This document shows positions 1 through 6,035 of a stretch of 8,480 nt of DNA, piece after piece (within the stretch, counting starts at the first letter, position 1; each line of letters opens with the position of its first letter). The DNA is from Rhodanobacter sp. (GTDB lineage: Bacteria; Pseudomonadota; Gammaproteobacteria; Xanthomonadales; Rhodanobacteraceae). The notes below the pieces were generated by a model that worked only from the letters and a program-made list of their open reading frames with translations, ran no database searches and was not told the DNA's origin. Position numbers and translations under genes: made by a program. The DNA lies in contig JAPHUU010000235.1 in assembly GCA_026193555.1 (NCBI GenBank), forward strand, positions 1 through 8,480, given 5' to 3'.

Positions 1-885
1 GGGGTGCAGATCGTGACCACCGCGCTGAAGCTGGTGCCGATGCTGGCGATTGCGCTGCTCGGCGGCTGGGTGCTGGTCACTTCGCCGGCCAGCTATGTCG
101 CGCATCCGCCGAGCACGCCGATCACCCTGAGCGCCGTGATGGCGGCTTCGACCATCGCGCTGTTCGCGATGCTGGGCATCGAGTCGGCCAGCGTGCCGGC
201 GGCGCGGGTGGAGAACCCCGGTCGCACGATTCCGCGCGCCACGATGGCCGGCACGGTGCTGACTGCGATCATCTACATCATCGTCTCCACCGTGCCGCTG
301 CTGCTGATCAATCAGCACGATCTGGCCAATGCCAGCGCACCGTTCTCGCTGCTGATGGATCGCTTCGGCAGCGTCGGCTTCGGCCGCTGGCTGGCCCTGT
401 TCGTGGTGATCAGCGGGTTGGGCGCGCTCAACGGCTGGACCCTGCTGGTCGGCGAGCTGACCAGCACGATGGCGAACAATGGCGTGCTGCCGGCGGTGTT
501 CTCGCGCAGCAACCGGCACGGTGCGCCGGCGGTGGCGCTGCTCGTCACCGGCGGGCTGGCCTCGGTGATGATCTGGATGAGCTACAGCCGGTCGCTGGTA
601 TCCGCGTTCACTTTTCTCACCCGAGTCGTTACCGCGGCGAATCTGCCGCTGTACCTGTGCTGTGCGCTTGGGCTGGCCGTATTGTGGCGACGAGGCGTGG
701 TGACTGGCGTGGGGCGCAACGTGCTGCTGGTCGCGATCATCGCCACGCTGTATGTGATCTTCGCCTTCATCGGCACCGGCCGCGAACCGTTTCTGTACGC
801 GCTGGCGCTGGGCGCGGCGGGCCTGCCGCTGTACTTCTTCCTGCGCCTGCGTCGTCGCCGGCTCGCCACACCCGTCAGGGCCTGA
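1..885 (+). CDS. APC-family amino acid/amine permease, AdiC-like (5'-truncated by window edge)
   Basis: Inner-membrane transporter of the amino acid-polyamine-organocation superfamily. The frame is open at base 1 with no start, so only the C-terminal 294 codons are visible. Eight hydrophobic segments can be counted, which fits TM5-TM12 of a 12-TM carrier. The stretch GIESAS followed by VENPGRTIPRATM (about codons 59-80) is the TM6 signature of the AdiC/CadB/PotE-like branch, and GWTLLVGE (W at codon 146) matches the AdiC TM8 segment carrying the gating Trp. The protein ends in a basic tail (LRRRRLATPVRA), typical of a cytoplasmic C-terminus. The stop is followed after five bases by the start of the amine-dehydrogenase-like gene, so the two are probably cotranscribed and the permease may import its substrate. 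Family is secure; substrate (basic amino acid, agmatine or another amine) is inference. Confidence 0.88.
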   Translation, partial: GVQIVTTALKLVPMLAIALLGGWVLVTSPASYVAHPPSTPITLSAVMAASTIALFAMLGIESASVPAARVENPGRTIPRATMAGTVLTAIIYIIVSTVPLLLINQHDLANASAPFSLLMDRFGSVGFGRWLALFVVISGLGALNGWTLLVGELTSTMANNGVLPAVFSRSNRHGAPAVALLVTGGLASVMIWMSYSRSLVSAFTFLTRVVTAANLPLYLCCALGLAVLWRRGVVTGVGRNVLLVAIIATLYVIFAFIGTGREPFLYALALGAAGLPLYFFLRLRRRRLATPVRA

Positions 886-890
886 TCACG

Positions 891-2972
891 ATGCGAGATC
901 CCCGTTACGACATCCTGTTCACGCCGCTGAAAATCGGCCCGGTCACCGCCAGGAACCGCTTCTTCCAGGTCCCGCACTGCAACGGCATGGGGCATGCCAT
1001 GCCGCTGGCCCACGCGGCGATGCGCGAGGCCAAGGCCGAGGGCGGCTGGGCGGTGGTCTCGACCGAGGAATGCGAGATCCATCCCAGCGGCGACCTCACC
1101 CCGTACGTGGAGGCGCGGCTGTGGGACGACCGCGACATCCCCGCGCTGGCGCTGATGTGCGACAAGGTGCATGCGCACGGCGCGCTGGCCGCGCTGGAGT
1201 TGTCGCACAACGGTCCGACCGCCTCCAACCTGTATTCGCGCGAGGTACTGCTGGCGCCCTCGCACCAGCCGTCCAAATACGGCTATCCGTCGCAGGCGCG
1301 GGCGATGACCAAACACGACATCCGCGAGTATCGACGCTGGCACCGCGAGGCGGCGATCCGCGGCAAGCGCGCCGGGATGGACATCATCTACGTCTACGCC
1401 GCGCACGACCTGTCGCTGCCGATGCATTTCCTGCAGCGTCGGCGCAACCAGCGCAGCGACGAATACGGCGGCTCGCTGGAGAACCGCGTGCGCCTGCTGC
1501 GCGAAGTGCTGCAGGACACGAAGGACGCGGTGGGCGATACCTGCGGTGTGGCCTTGCGCTTCGCCACCGAGGAACTGCTCGGCCCCGGCGGCGTCGAGCT
1601 GGCCGAGGCGAAGGACATCGTCGCCATGCTGGCCGAACTGCCGGACCTGTGGGATGTGAACCTCGCCGCCTGGTACAACGATTCGGTGCCCTCGCGCTTC
1701 GCCAACGAGGGTGCGCAGGAGCCGTTCATCGACTTCGTCAAGAAGACCACCAGCAAGCCGGTGGTGGGCGTCGGCCGCTTCACCTCGCCGGACACCATGG
1801 TGGCGCAGCTCAAGCGCGGCGTGCTGGACATGATCGGCGCGGCGCGTCCGTCGATCGCCGATCCGTTCCTGCCGAAGAAAATCGAGGAAGGTCGCGTCGA
1901 CGACATCCGCGAATGCATCGGCTGCAATATCTGCGTCTCCGGCGACATGACCATCTCGCCGATCCGCTGCACGCAGAACCCCAGCATGGGCGAGGAATGG
2001 CGCAAGGGCTGGCATCCGGAACGCATCGCGCCGAAGCGCTCGGCCAGCCGCGTGCTGGTGATCGGCGCCGGTCCGGCCGGGCTCGAAGCCGCCCGCGCGC
2101 TGGGCCAGCGCGGTCATGAGGTGAGCCTGGCCGAAGCCCGCAAGGAACTCGGCGGCCGCGTCACCCGCGAAGCACGCCTGCCGGGCCTGGCCGAATGGGC
2201 GCGCGTGCGCGACTGGCGCAGCGGCCAGATCGACAAGCTGACCAATGTCGCCGTCTACCGCGATTCCACCATGAGCGCGCAGGACGTGCTCGACTTCGGC
2301 GCCGAACACGTGGTGCTGGCCACCGGCTGCCACTGGCGCCGCGACGGTTTTGGCCGCAGCAACGGCGCCGCCATCGACGGCTTCGTCGACAACCCCCGCG
2401 TGTTCACCCCCGACGACCTGATGGACGGCCGTCTGCCGCAAGGTCGGGTGGTGGTGTTCGACGACGACGGCTTCTACTACGCCAGCGTCGCCGCCGAACT
2501 GCTGCGCGCACAGGGCTGCGAGGTGACCTGTGTCACCCCGGAAGACAGCATCGCCCCGTGGAGCCAGAACACCCTCGACTACCGCCATATCCGCAAGCGC
2601 ATGGCCGAACTCGGCATTGAGGCGCTGGTGTCGCACAACATCACCGCGTTCCACGGCAGCACGTTGCAGCTGGAAAACGTGTGGGATCACCAACTGCACG
2701 AAGTGGCCTGCGACGCCGTCATCACCGTCACCGCGCGCCTGCCCGATGACGCGCTGCATCAGGAGCTGCTGCTGCGCGAAGCTGAATGTGCCGATGCCGG
2801 CATCCGCTCAGTGCGCTGCATCGGTGACGCCGATGCCCCCGGCCTGATCGCGCATGCGGTGTATGCGGGGCATCGGTACGCGCGCGAGCTGGAGGAGCCG
2901 GCCGAGGGCGAGGTGGCGTTCAAGCGGCATTTTCATACCGCGGAGGCGGGGGATTTGTTGCGGGAGAGGTAG
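891..2972 (+). CDS. Trimethylamine/dimethylamine/histamine dehydrogenase-family Fe-S flavoprotein
   Basis: A 693-residue oxidoreductase with the trimethylamine dehydrogenase (TMADH) layout: an N-terminal old-yellow-enzyme TIM barrel (about 1-340), a 4Fe-4S segment, then an ADP-binding half (about 385-690). QVPHCNG puts Cys30 where TMADH carries covalent 6-S-cysteinyl-FMN. Tyr169 and His172 (YVYAAH) and Asp264 (AAWYND) correspond to the TMADH catalytic Tyr169/His172/Asp267. The cluster ligands are C342, C345, C348 and C360. GAGPAG at 392-397 is the dinucleotide fold, and ARPSIADPFLP and GDADAPGLIAHAVYAGHR are family signatures. Such enzymes oxidatively dealkylate or deaminate amines and pass electrons to an ETF-type acceptor. 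Position 60 is Glu, where TMADH has Tyr in its aromatic bowl, and the TMADH Trp just after the third cluster Cys is absent, so trimethylamine is an unlikely substrate. ATG 891 is chosen because it gives exact family numbering; the ribosome binding site is weak (CAGGG at 876-880), suggesting coupling to the permease. A 2,4-dienoyl-CoA reductase is less likely, given Cys30. Confidence 0.9.
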   Translation: MRDPRYDILFTPLKIGPVTARNRFFQVPHCNGMGHAMPLAHAAMREAKAEGGWAVVSTEECEIHPSGDLTPYVEARLWDDRDIPALALMCDKVHAHGALAALELSHNGPTASNLYSREVLLAPSHQPSKYGYPSQARAMTKHDIREYRRWHREAAIRGKRAGMDIIYVYAAHDLSLPMHFLQRRRNQRSDEYGGSLENRVRLLREVLQDTKDAVGDTCGVALRFATEELLGPGGVELAEAKDIVAMLAELPDLWDVNLAAWYNDSVPSRFANEGAQEPFIDFVKKTTSKPVVGVGRFTSPDTMVAQLKRGVLDMIGAARPSIADPFLPKKIEEGRVDDIRECIGCNICVSGDMTISPIRCTQNPSMGEEWRKGWHPERIAPKRSASRVLVIGAGPAGLEAARALGQRGHEVSLAEARKELGGRVTREARLPGLAEWARVRDWRSGQIDKLTNVAVYRDSTMSAQDVLDFGAEHVVLATGCHWRRDGFGRSNGAAIDGFVDNPRVFTPDDLMDGRLPQGRVVVFDDDGFYYASVAAELLRAQGCEVTCVTPEDSIAPWSQNTLDYRHIRKRMAELGIEALVSHNITAFHGSTLQLENVWDHQLHEVACDAVITVTARLPDDALHQELLLREAECADAGIRSVRCIGDADAPGLIAHAVYAGHRYARELEEPAEGEVAFKRHFHTAEAGDLLRER

Positions 2973-3071
2973 CGGCTGGGCTGCGCAGGCCCGTTCGCGT
3001 GGAACTGACGTCGCTGGACGAAAGCCGCCCAGCGGCATAGCTGAAGCCGACGGCTCATCAGTGCAGCGGAT

Positions 3072-3119
3072 AAGGGGACGGAGGTAGTTAAATGCAAATT
3101 GCTTCCTCCGCCCCTCTTT
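3072..3119 (+). repeat. Structured palindromic repeat, copy 1 (outer subtype)
   Basis: Left arm GGGGACGGAGG (3074-3084), centre TAGTTAAATGCAAATTGCTT, right arm CCTCCGCCCCT (3105-3115), then CTTTG. The centre is the AAATGCAAA subtype shared with copy 4, and the left flank GCGGATAAGGGG is also shared with copy 4. This copy is the most degenerate in its inner stem (AGTTA against TTGCT). It abuts the transposase remnant at 3120. It resembles REP-like repeats mobilised by Y1 (RAYT/IS200-like) transposases, containing a GTAG tetranucleotide, but that assignment is inference and no such transposase is in the window. Confidence 0.85.
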
Positions 3120-3197
3120 GACCGTGCCCATCTCGCGAAGGATCTGCTCACGGCGCGTCGACTCGAAACGCAGCGATGCATAGGAACGCTGCTTCAT
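3120..3197 (-). pseudogene. Remnant of an IS5-family transposase N-terminus
   Basis: Reading leftwards from ATG at 3197 gives MKQRSYASLRFE, then STRREQILREMG and TV, before the frame runs into repeat copy 1. The pattern MKQ-(S/T)-(F/L)-A-x-FE-xx-TRRE-x-FL-x-EM is how IS5-family (DUF772-type) transposases begin. About 26 codons survive out of a usual 300 or more, and nothing of the catalytic domain is present. The frame continues through the repeat (the reverse complement of the repeat reads RRKQFAFNYLRP), so the long minus-strand frame is a junction product and not a gene. The flank upstream of this ATG (3198 to about 3235) may be the left end of the same insertion sequence, but I cannot confirm a terminal inverted repeat. 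Recognition rests on a short motif, hence moderate confidence. Confidence 0.5.
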
Positions 3198-3294
3198 CGG
3201 TGATGGGCTTCCTCGGGACTGGGTCGCTATGATGCTGCAGACGGGGGGATAGATCAGAGCATCTCCAGACCGTGGTCACACCAAGGGGAACTGA

Positions 3295-3315
3295 ATGAAC
3301 GAGCAACTGAAATGA
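3295..3315 (+). CDS. Six-codon upstream ORF (MNEQLK) overlapping the methyltransferase start
   Basis: ATG 3295 lies five bases after a good Shine-Dalgarno, AAGGGGA (3283-3289). The frame reads MNEQLK and stops at TGA 3313-3315, which overlaps the methyltransferase ATG (3312) as ATGA. The 17 bases from 3295 (ATGAACGAGCAACTGAA) are an imperfect tandem copy of the 17 from 3312 (ATGAACGAGCCATTGAC), 14 of 17 identical. The mini-ORF may therefore be a by-product of a start-region duplication, with the methyltransferase now translated by stop-restart coupling. No function is claimed for the peptide. Confidence 0.4.
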   Translation: MNEQLK

Positions 3316-4328
3316 ACGAGCCATTGACTCCAGACAAGATTCTGCAGACAGGCCTGGCATTCTGGGCCTCGAAGACACTTTTGAGTGCTATCGAGATGGG
3401 GCTGTTCACCGAGCTGTCGCGCGGCTCCGAGTCCCTGGATTCCATTGGCGGGCGCCTTGGCTTGCACCCTCGCGCAGCACGCGACTTTCTCGATGCCCTG
3501 GTGGCACTCGGCTTCCTCCATCGAAGCGACGATGGCTATGGCAATACGCCGGAGACTGACCTGTTCCTCGATCAAAAGAAGCCTTCGTACGTCGGTGGCA
3601 TATTGGAGATGGCGAACCATCGCCTCTATCCATTCTGGGGTCATCTCACGGAGGCGCTTCGCACCGGAGCGCCGCAGAACGAAATCAAGACCGGGAAGGA
3701 GGGACTCGTCTTCGAAACGCTCTATGCCGATCCTGCGCGCTTGAAGGCGTTCCTCGCCGCCATGACCGGTGTCAGCCACGGCGCCAACATGACGATCGCC
3801 GGAGCCTTCCCGTGGAAGGATTACCGCACGTTCGTCGACGTGGGCACCGCGCAGGGAGATCTCGCGGCGCAGATCGCGCTGGCCAATCCACATCTCCAAG
3901 GCACAGGGCTCGACTTGCCGGAAGTGGCGCCGGTGTTCGAGGAGTACGTCGCGGCCGTAGGTGTCGCCGATCGTCTCACGTTCCTGCCCGGGGACTTTTT
4001 CAAGCAAGACATCCCCAAGGCCGACGTCGTGCTGATGGGGCATATCCTGCACGACTGGGATCTGCCGACGAAGAAGATGCTGATCGCGAAGGCGTTCGAC
4101 GCCATTCCGGTCGGGGGTGCGCTCGTCGTCTACGAGGCCATCATCGATGACGATCGCTCGAAGAACGCCTTTGGATTGCTGATGAGCCTGAACATGCTCA
4201 TCGAAACACCGGGCGGCTTCGACTATACCGGTGCTGATTGCGCCGCCTGGATGAAGGAGGCGGGATTCTCCACAACGCGTGTCGAGCCACTGGTCGGGCC
4301 GGACTCGATGGTGATCGGAATCAAGTAG
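3312..4328 (+). CDS. SAM-dependent O-methyltransferase (acetylserotonin/hydroxyneurosporene OMT-like)
   Basis: A 338-residue class I methyltransferase of the Methyltransf_2 type, with an N-terminal winged-helix dimerisation domain and a C-terminal Rossmann domain. Residues 10-100 ([19 protein letters not shown], then [20 protein letters not shown]) form the dimerisation/helix-turn-helix part. SAM motif I is [12 protein letters not shown] (174-185), LDLPEV follows as the acidic strand-2 motif, and GHILHDWD carries the probable catalytic His247. The C-terminal part [17 protein letters not shown] is strongly typical of a widespread uncharacterised bacterial subfamily. It likely methylates a hydroxyl on a small aromatic or polyketide-like molecule; the substrate is unknown. 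A/T-ending codons are commoner than in uvrB or the dehydrogenase gene, and the gene sits between two repeat copies, so recent acquisition is likely. ATG 3312 is preferred for the family-typical N-terminus; ATG 3295 is out of frame. A cupin gene follows after about 100 bases. Confidence 0.9.
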   Translation: MNEPLTPDKILQTGLAFWASKTLLSAIEMGLFTELSRGSESLDSIGGRLGLHPRAARDFLDALVALGFLHRSDDGYGNTPETDLFLDQKKPSYVGGILEMANHRLYPFWGHLTEALRTGAPQNEIKTGKEGLVFETLYADPARLKAFLAAMTGVSHGANMTIAGAFPWKDYRTFVDVGTAQGDLAAQIALANPHLQGTGLDLPEVAPVFEEYVAAVGVADRLTFLPGDFFKQDIPKADVVLMGHILHDWDLPTKKMLIAKAFDAIPVGGALVVYEAIIDDDRSKNAFGLLMSLNMLIETPGGFDYTGADCAAWMKEAGFSTTRVEPLVGPDSMVIGIK

Positions 4329-4333
4329 AAAAA

Positions 4334-4363
4334 TGGTGTCGGGGGTAATTTCCCGCAAATACT
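4334..4363 (+). repeat. Possible degenerate fifth repeat fragment next to copy 2
   Basis: GGTAATTTCCCGCAAATACT (4344-4363) lines up with the centre of copy 4 (GGTAGTTAAATGCAAATAACT) over most positions, sharing GGTA, TT and GCAAATA, but it lacks the palindromic outer arms. It directly abuts copy 2. It may be an eroded copy, part of a related repeat family, or chance. Confidence 0.25.
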
Positions 4364-4412
4364 GGGGACGGAGGTAGTCAAGGGCGAATGACTTCCTCCG
4401 TTTCCTTTTCCC
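4364..4412 (+). repeat. Structured palindromic repeat, copy 2 (inner subtype)
   Basis: Left arm GGGGACGGAGG (4364-4374), T, inner stem AGTCA (4376-4380), loop AGGGCGAA, inner stem TGACT (4389-4393), T, right arm CCTCCGTTTCC (4395-4405), then a short T-run. The inner stem is perfect and uses C4379-G4390 where copy 4 uses T-A. It lies 35 bases after the methyltransferase stop, so its hairpin plus T-run could also end that transcript. Confidence 0.88.
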
Positions 4413-4431
4413 CTGCCAGCGGAGGAATCCC

Positions 4432-4857
4432 ATGGGTGCTACTGAAATCAAAGTCGGCCAACTTGGCATCAACTACATCGTCGATGGTTCGCACACCGCG
4501 AGCCTCGGAATGTTTGAACTGACCGTGCCTCCCGGCTCAAACGTTCCTCCACCACACAGTCACTCCAACAACGAAGAATGCCTGTACGTTCTGGAGGGAA
4601 CCCTTCGATACACGGTCGACACCGAGACTCGCGATCTGACGCCAGGCCAAAGCATGAGCACGCCCAAGGGCGTGGTGCATGCTTTCTCGAACCCATTCAC
4701 CGAGACTGCTCGCGCCCTGGTCGTCCAATCTCCGGACATCGGAGCCCAATACTTCAAAGATGTCGCCGCCGTGGTCAACGCCGCAGGGCCGCCGGACAAA
4801 GCGGGCCTTGTATCCGTCATGTCCAGGTACGGGCTTGTCCCGGCCGCGCCGAAGTGA
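4432..4857 (+). CDS. Small single-domain cupin protein
   Basis: A 141-residue cytoplasmic protein with one complete cupin barrel. Motif 1 runs from G35 to G56 (G-x6-HSH-x4-E-x6-G) with metal ligands His42, His44 and Glu49. Motif 2 runs from G72 to N87 (G-x5-PKG-x2-H-x3-N) with His83, so all four metal ligands are present. Such proteins may be dioxygenases, isomerases or binding proteins, and the fold does not reveal the substrate. The start is well supported by GGAGGA at 4421-4426, five bases before ATG 4432. The gene is flanked on both sides by repeats of the same inner subtype (copies 2 and 3), as if it were a unit of its own. Its codons (ACT, AAA, CAA, CTT, GGA, TTT, TCA, CCA) are more A/T-rich at third positions than the core genes here. 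It could act with the methyltransferase on one small molecule, but only adjacency suggests this. Confidence 0.88.
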   Translation: MGATEIKVGQLGINYIVDGSHTASLGMFELTVPPGSNVPPPHSHSNNEECLYVLEGTLRYTVDTETRDLTPGQSMSTPKGVVHAFSNPFTETARALVVQSPDIGAQYFKDVAAVVNAAGPPDKAGLVSVMSRYGLVPAAPK

Positions 4858-4870
4858 CGCCGAATTAGGA

Positions 4871-4924
4871 GAACAAGGGGGCCGAGGTAGTCAAGTGCGA
4901 ATAACTTCCTCCGTCCCCTTTTTT
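4871..4924 (+). repeat. Structured palindromic repeat, copy 3 (inner subtype)
   Basis: GAACAAGGGGGCCGAGG (left arm 4877-4887), centre TAGTCAAGTGCGAATAACTT, right arm CCTCCGTCCCC (4908-4918), then TTTTTT (4919-4924). The centre is the C/G-containing subtype of copy 2, while the left flank GAACAAGGGGG matches copy 4. It starts 13 bases after the cupin stop, and with its T6 tract it has the form of an intrinsic terminator for that gene. Confidence 0.88.
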
Positions 4925-5010
4925 CGTCCGCACTGCCTGCACCGAGTCGACAGCTCGCGTGCGGTGAAAGTCGGGCGACCCATGCTCAGCACATGGACCG
5001 CACTGACTGA

Positions 5011-5313
5011 TCAATCGTTGTCGGCCCCCTCGACGGAGTTTTCCAGCAGCTTGCCGGTTTTGGCATCGATGCCCACTTCGTGCGAAACCTTGCCGTTCTT
5101 GATTACGAACGAGTAGCGCAGGCCACTGCCACCCTTTTCATTCTCCAGCTCCTCCTTGACGATCTTCCCCGGATAGGCCTTGATCGCCATGGCGCGCGCC
5201 TGCGGCATTTGTACCTTGGCCTGTGCGGCCAATGCCTTGCTCGAGGCTGCATTTGCACCAAAAGCGGCGACTGCGAAGGCACTGGCGGCGATGACAACTA
5301 GGATCTTGTTCAT
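5011..5313 (-). CDS. Exported PepSY-domain protein
   Basis: A 100-residue protein. Residues 1-22 form a typical signal peptide (Lys3, hydrophobic core, A20-N21-A22 before the likely cleavage), so it should be periplasmic. Residues 36-92 form one PepSY domain: MPQARAMAIKAYPGKIVKEE, then a Tyr-containing strand RYSFVI, then VGIDAKTGKLLE with the characteristic Asp-Ala-x-Thr-Gly. Small PepSY proteins are often encoded next to, or controlled by, OmpR-type two-component systems and may modulate proteases or sensors at the envelope. None is visible here, but a direct repeat of that kind lies upstream (5373-5389). The gene is convergent to the cupin gene and tandem to the downstream end of the pilin gene. 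Its start is the only one giving a full signal peptide; the Shine-Dalgarno is weak (GAGAAA). Confidence 0.85.
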   Translation of the reverse strand: MNKILVVIAASAFAVAAFGANAASSKALAAQAKVQMPQARAMAIKAYPGKIVKEELENEKGGSGLRYSFVIKNGKVSHEVGIDAKTGKLLENSVEGADND

Positions 5314-5356
5314 ATGATTTCTCGCTAGTGGAGCGACGAGGGTCGTCGCGTCATCC

Positions 5357-5389
5357 TTTATCCCGACTGGAACTTAGGAAAGTCTTATG
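5357..5389 (-). promoter_or_regulatory. Candidate OmpR/PmrA-like direct repeat and -10 upstream of the PepSY gene
   Basis: On the minus strand CATAAG (5389-5384), five bases, then CCTAAG (5378-5373) form a 6-5-6 direct repeat with an 11-base period. Ten bases on is GATAAA (5362-5357), a fair -10, about 45 bases before the PepSY start. OmpR-family regulators of the PmrA/PhoP/QseB kind bind such tandem hexamers in place of a good -35. The match is by eye and the regulator is not in the window. Confidence 0.35.
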
Positions 5390-5418
5390 CGGGCGGATAT
5401 TGGCGGATAAGGGGGCGG

Positions 5419-5472
5419 AACAAGGGGGCGGAGGTAGTTAAATGCAAATAACTTCCTCCGTCCCCTTTTTTT
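5419..5472 (+). repeat. Structured palindromic repeat, copy 4 (outer subtype)
   Basis: AACAAGGGGGCGGAGG (left arm 5424-5434), T, inner stem AGTTA (5436-5440), loop AATGCAAA, inner stem TAACT (5449-5453), T, right arm CCTCCGTCCCC (5455-5465), then T7 (5466-5472). This is the best-formed copy. A partial duplicate of the left side (GCGGATAAGGGGGCGGA, 5403-5419) precedes it and matches the left flank of copy 1. It ends two bases before the stop codon of the pilin gene; its T-run faces rightwards, so it is not placed to terminate that leftward gene. Confidence 0.88.
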
Positions 5473-5474
5473 GC

Positions 5475-6035
5475 TCACTCCATGCCAGCGCATTCGGCTG
5501 CCTGGCTCTTGCTGGCCGGCGCGCCGCGGACGCGGCCGGAATTGGAGACCACCACGCTGAGCGCATCGGCGGTGTTGCCGTGGCGACAGAACAGCAGGGT
5601 GAGGTTGCTGCCGCTGGCGCTGCCATCGGGATGGTAGCGGACATATCGGCGCCCGACGCTGCTGTGAATGGTCACCTTGCCGTCGTAGCCCTGCCCGACG
5701 TAAAGCGGTCCATTGTCGGGCTGATGGTCGCCATCGCTGTCGTGGCCGAGCAGCCAGCCGCCGTCCCAGCGCCAGTCATTGCTGCAGCTTTCGCCATCGC
5801 GCGTCGGGCAGAACAGGGTCTGCCTGCCGCTGACCACGGCAGTCTCCCGTGCCTGCTGCAGGGCTACGATGAAATCGGTCTGCGCCACCCGCACCTGGTT
5901 GCGCGACAGCAAATGGTGCATGGGCGGCACCGTCAGCCCGGTCAGCACGGCGACGATGACCAGCACCATGATCTGCTCGATCAGGGTCATTCCGCATTGC
6001 CTGCCTCCGAACAGGTGGCCGTGTCCCATCGCCAT
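5475..6035 (-). CDS. GspH/FimT-family type IV minor pseudopilin
   Basis: A 186-residue prepilin. The short leader ends in Gly15, and mature sequence starts MTLIEQIMVLVIVAVLTGL: the class III cleavage site with Glu20 as the conserved Glu5, followed by the hydrophobic N-terminal helix. Residues 35-70 (HHLLSRNQVRVAQTDFIVAL, then QQARETAV) are the helix continuation typical of FimT/FimU/GspH, and the C-terminal part carries several cysteines. It is made at the inner membrane, processed by PilD-like peptidase and would help prime type IV pilus assembly. ATG 6035 has AGGAG (minus strand, 6047-6043) seven bases upstream. It is divergent from uvrB across about 150 bases. In relatives FimT-like genes usually head a minor-pilin operon (pilV-W-X-Y1-E), but here the gene ends right at repeat copy 4 with no further pilin gene. 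Confidence 0.88.
   Translation of the reverse strand: MAMGHGHLFGGRQCGMTLIEQIMVLVIVAVLTGLTVPPMHHLLSRNQVRVAQTDFIVALQQARETAVVSGRQTLFCPTRDGESCSNDWRWDGGWLLGHDSDGDHQPDNGPLYVGQGYDGKVTIHSSVGRRYVRYHPDGSASGSNLTLLFCRHGNTADALSVVVSNSGRVRGAPASKSQAAECAGME

Larger units (their letters stand above)
2973..3311. other. Intergenic region before the methyltransferase (no intact gene)
   Basis: This 339-base gap holds, in order: about 100 bases without a recognisable gene but with a small perfect hairpin (GCCGC-CCA-GCGGC, 3024-3036) and a weak bulged one (3041-3061), neither followed by a T-run; repeat copy 1 (3072-3119); a minus-strand remnant of a transposase start (3120-3197); and about 100 bases leading to the methyltransferase. 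The last part includes TATGAT at 3228-3233, a fair -10 hexamer without a convincing -35. I see no clear terminator for the upstream operon. Confidence 0.5.

Noticed and set aside
582..2759. Very long open frame on the minus strand (over 700 codons) opposite the permease and dehydrogenase genes
   Set aside because: Its His/Ala/Arg/Val-rich composition is what the complement of G/C-ending codons gives; it shows no domain, and the opposite strand encodes two clear protein families.
3276..4472. Minus-strand open frame of about 400 codons opposite the methyltransferase
   Set aside because: Shadow of the methyltransferase; part of it is just the reverse complement of repeat copy 2.
4963..4972. GGTGAAAGTC, the same string as in the group II intron start at the right edge
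   Set aside because: It has no GTGCG boundary or GCCCGGCAGGGC stem before it and no flanking complementary arms; a ten-base chance match is likely.
3072..5472. Integron gene-cassette array, because each gene is followed by a palindrome
   Set aside because: The repeats contain GTTAAAT but no matching RYYYAAC core at the other end, their spacing and symmetry differ from attC sites, and PepSY is oriented against the others. No integrase gene is visible.
3072..5472. CRISPR-like array
   Set aside because: Only four copies, 500-1300 bases apart, with genes between them.
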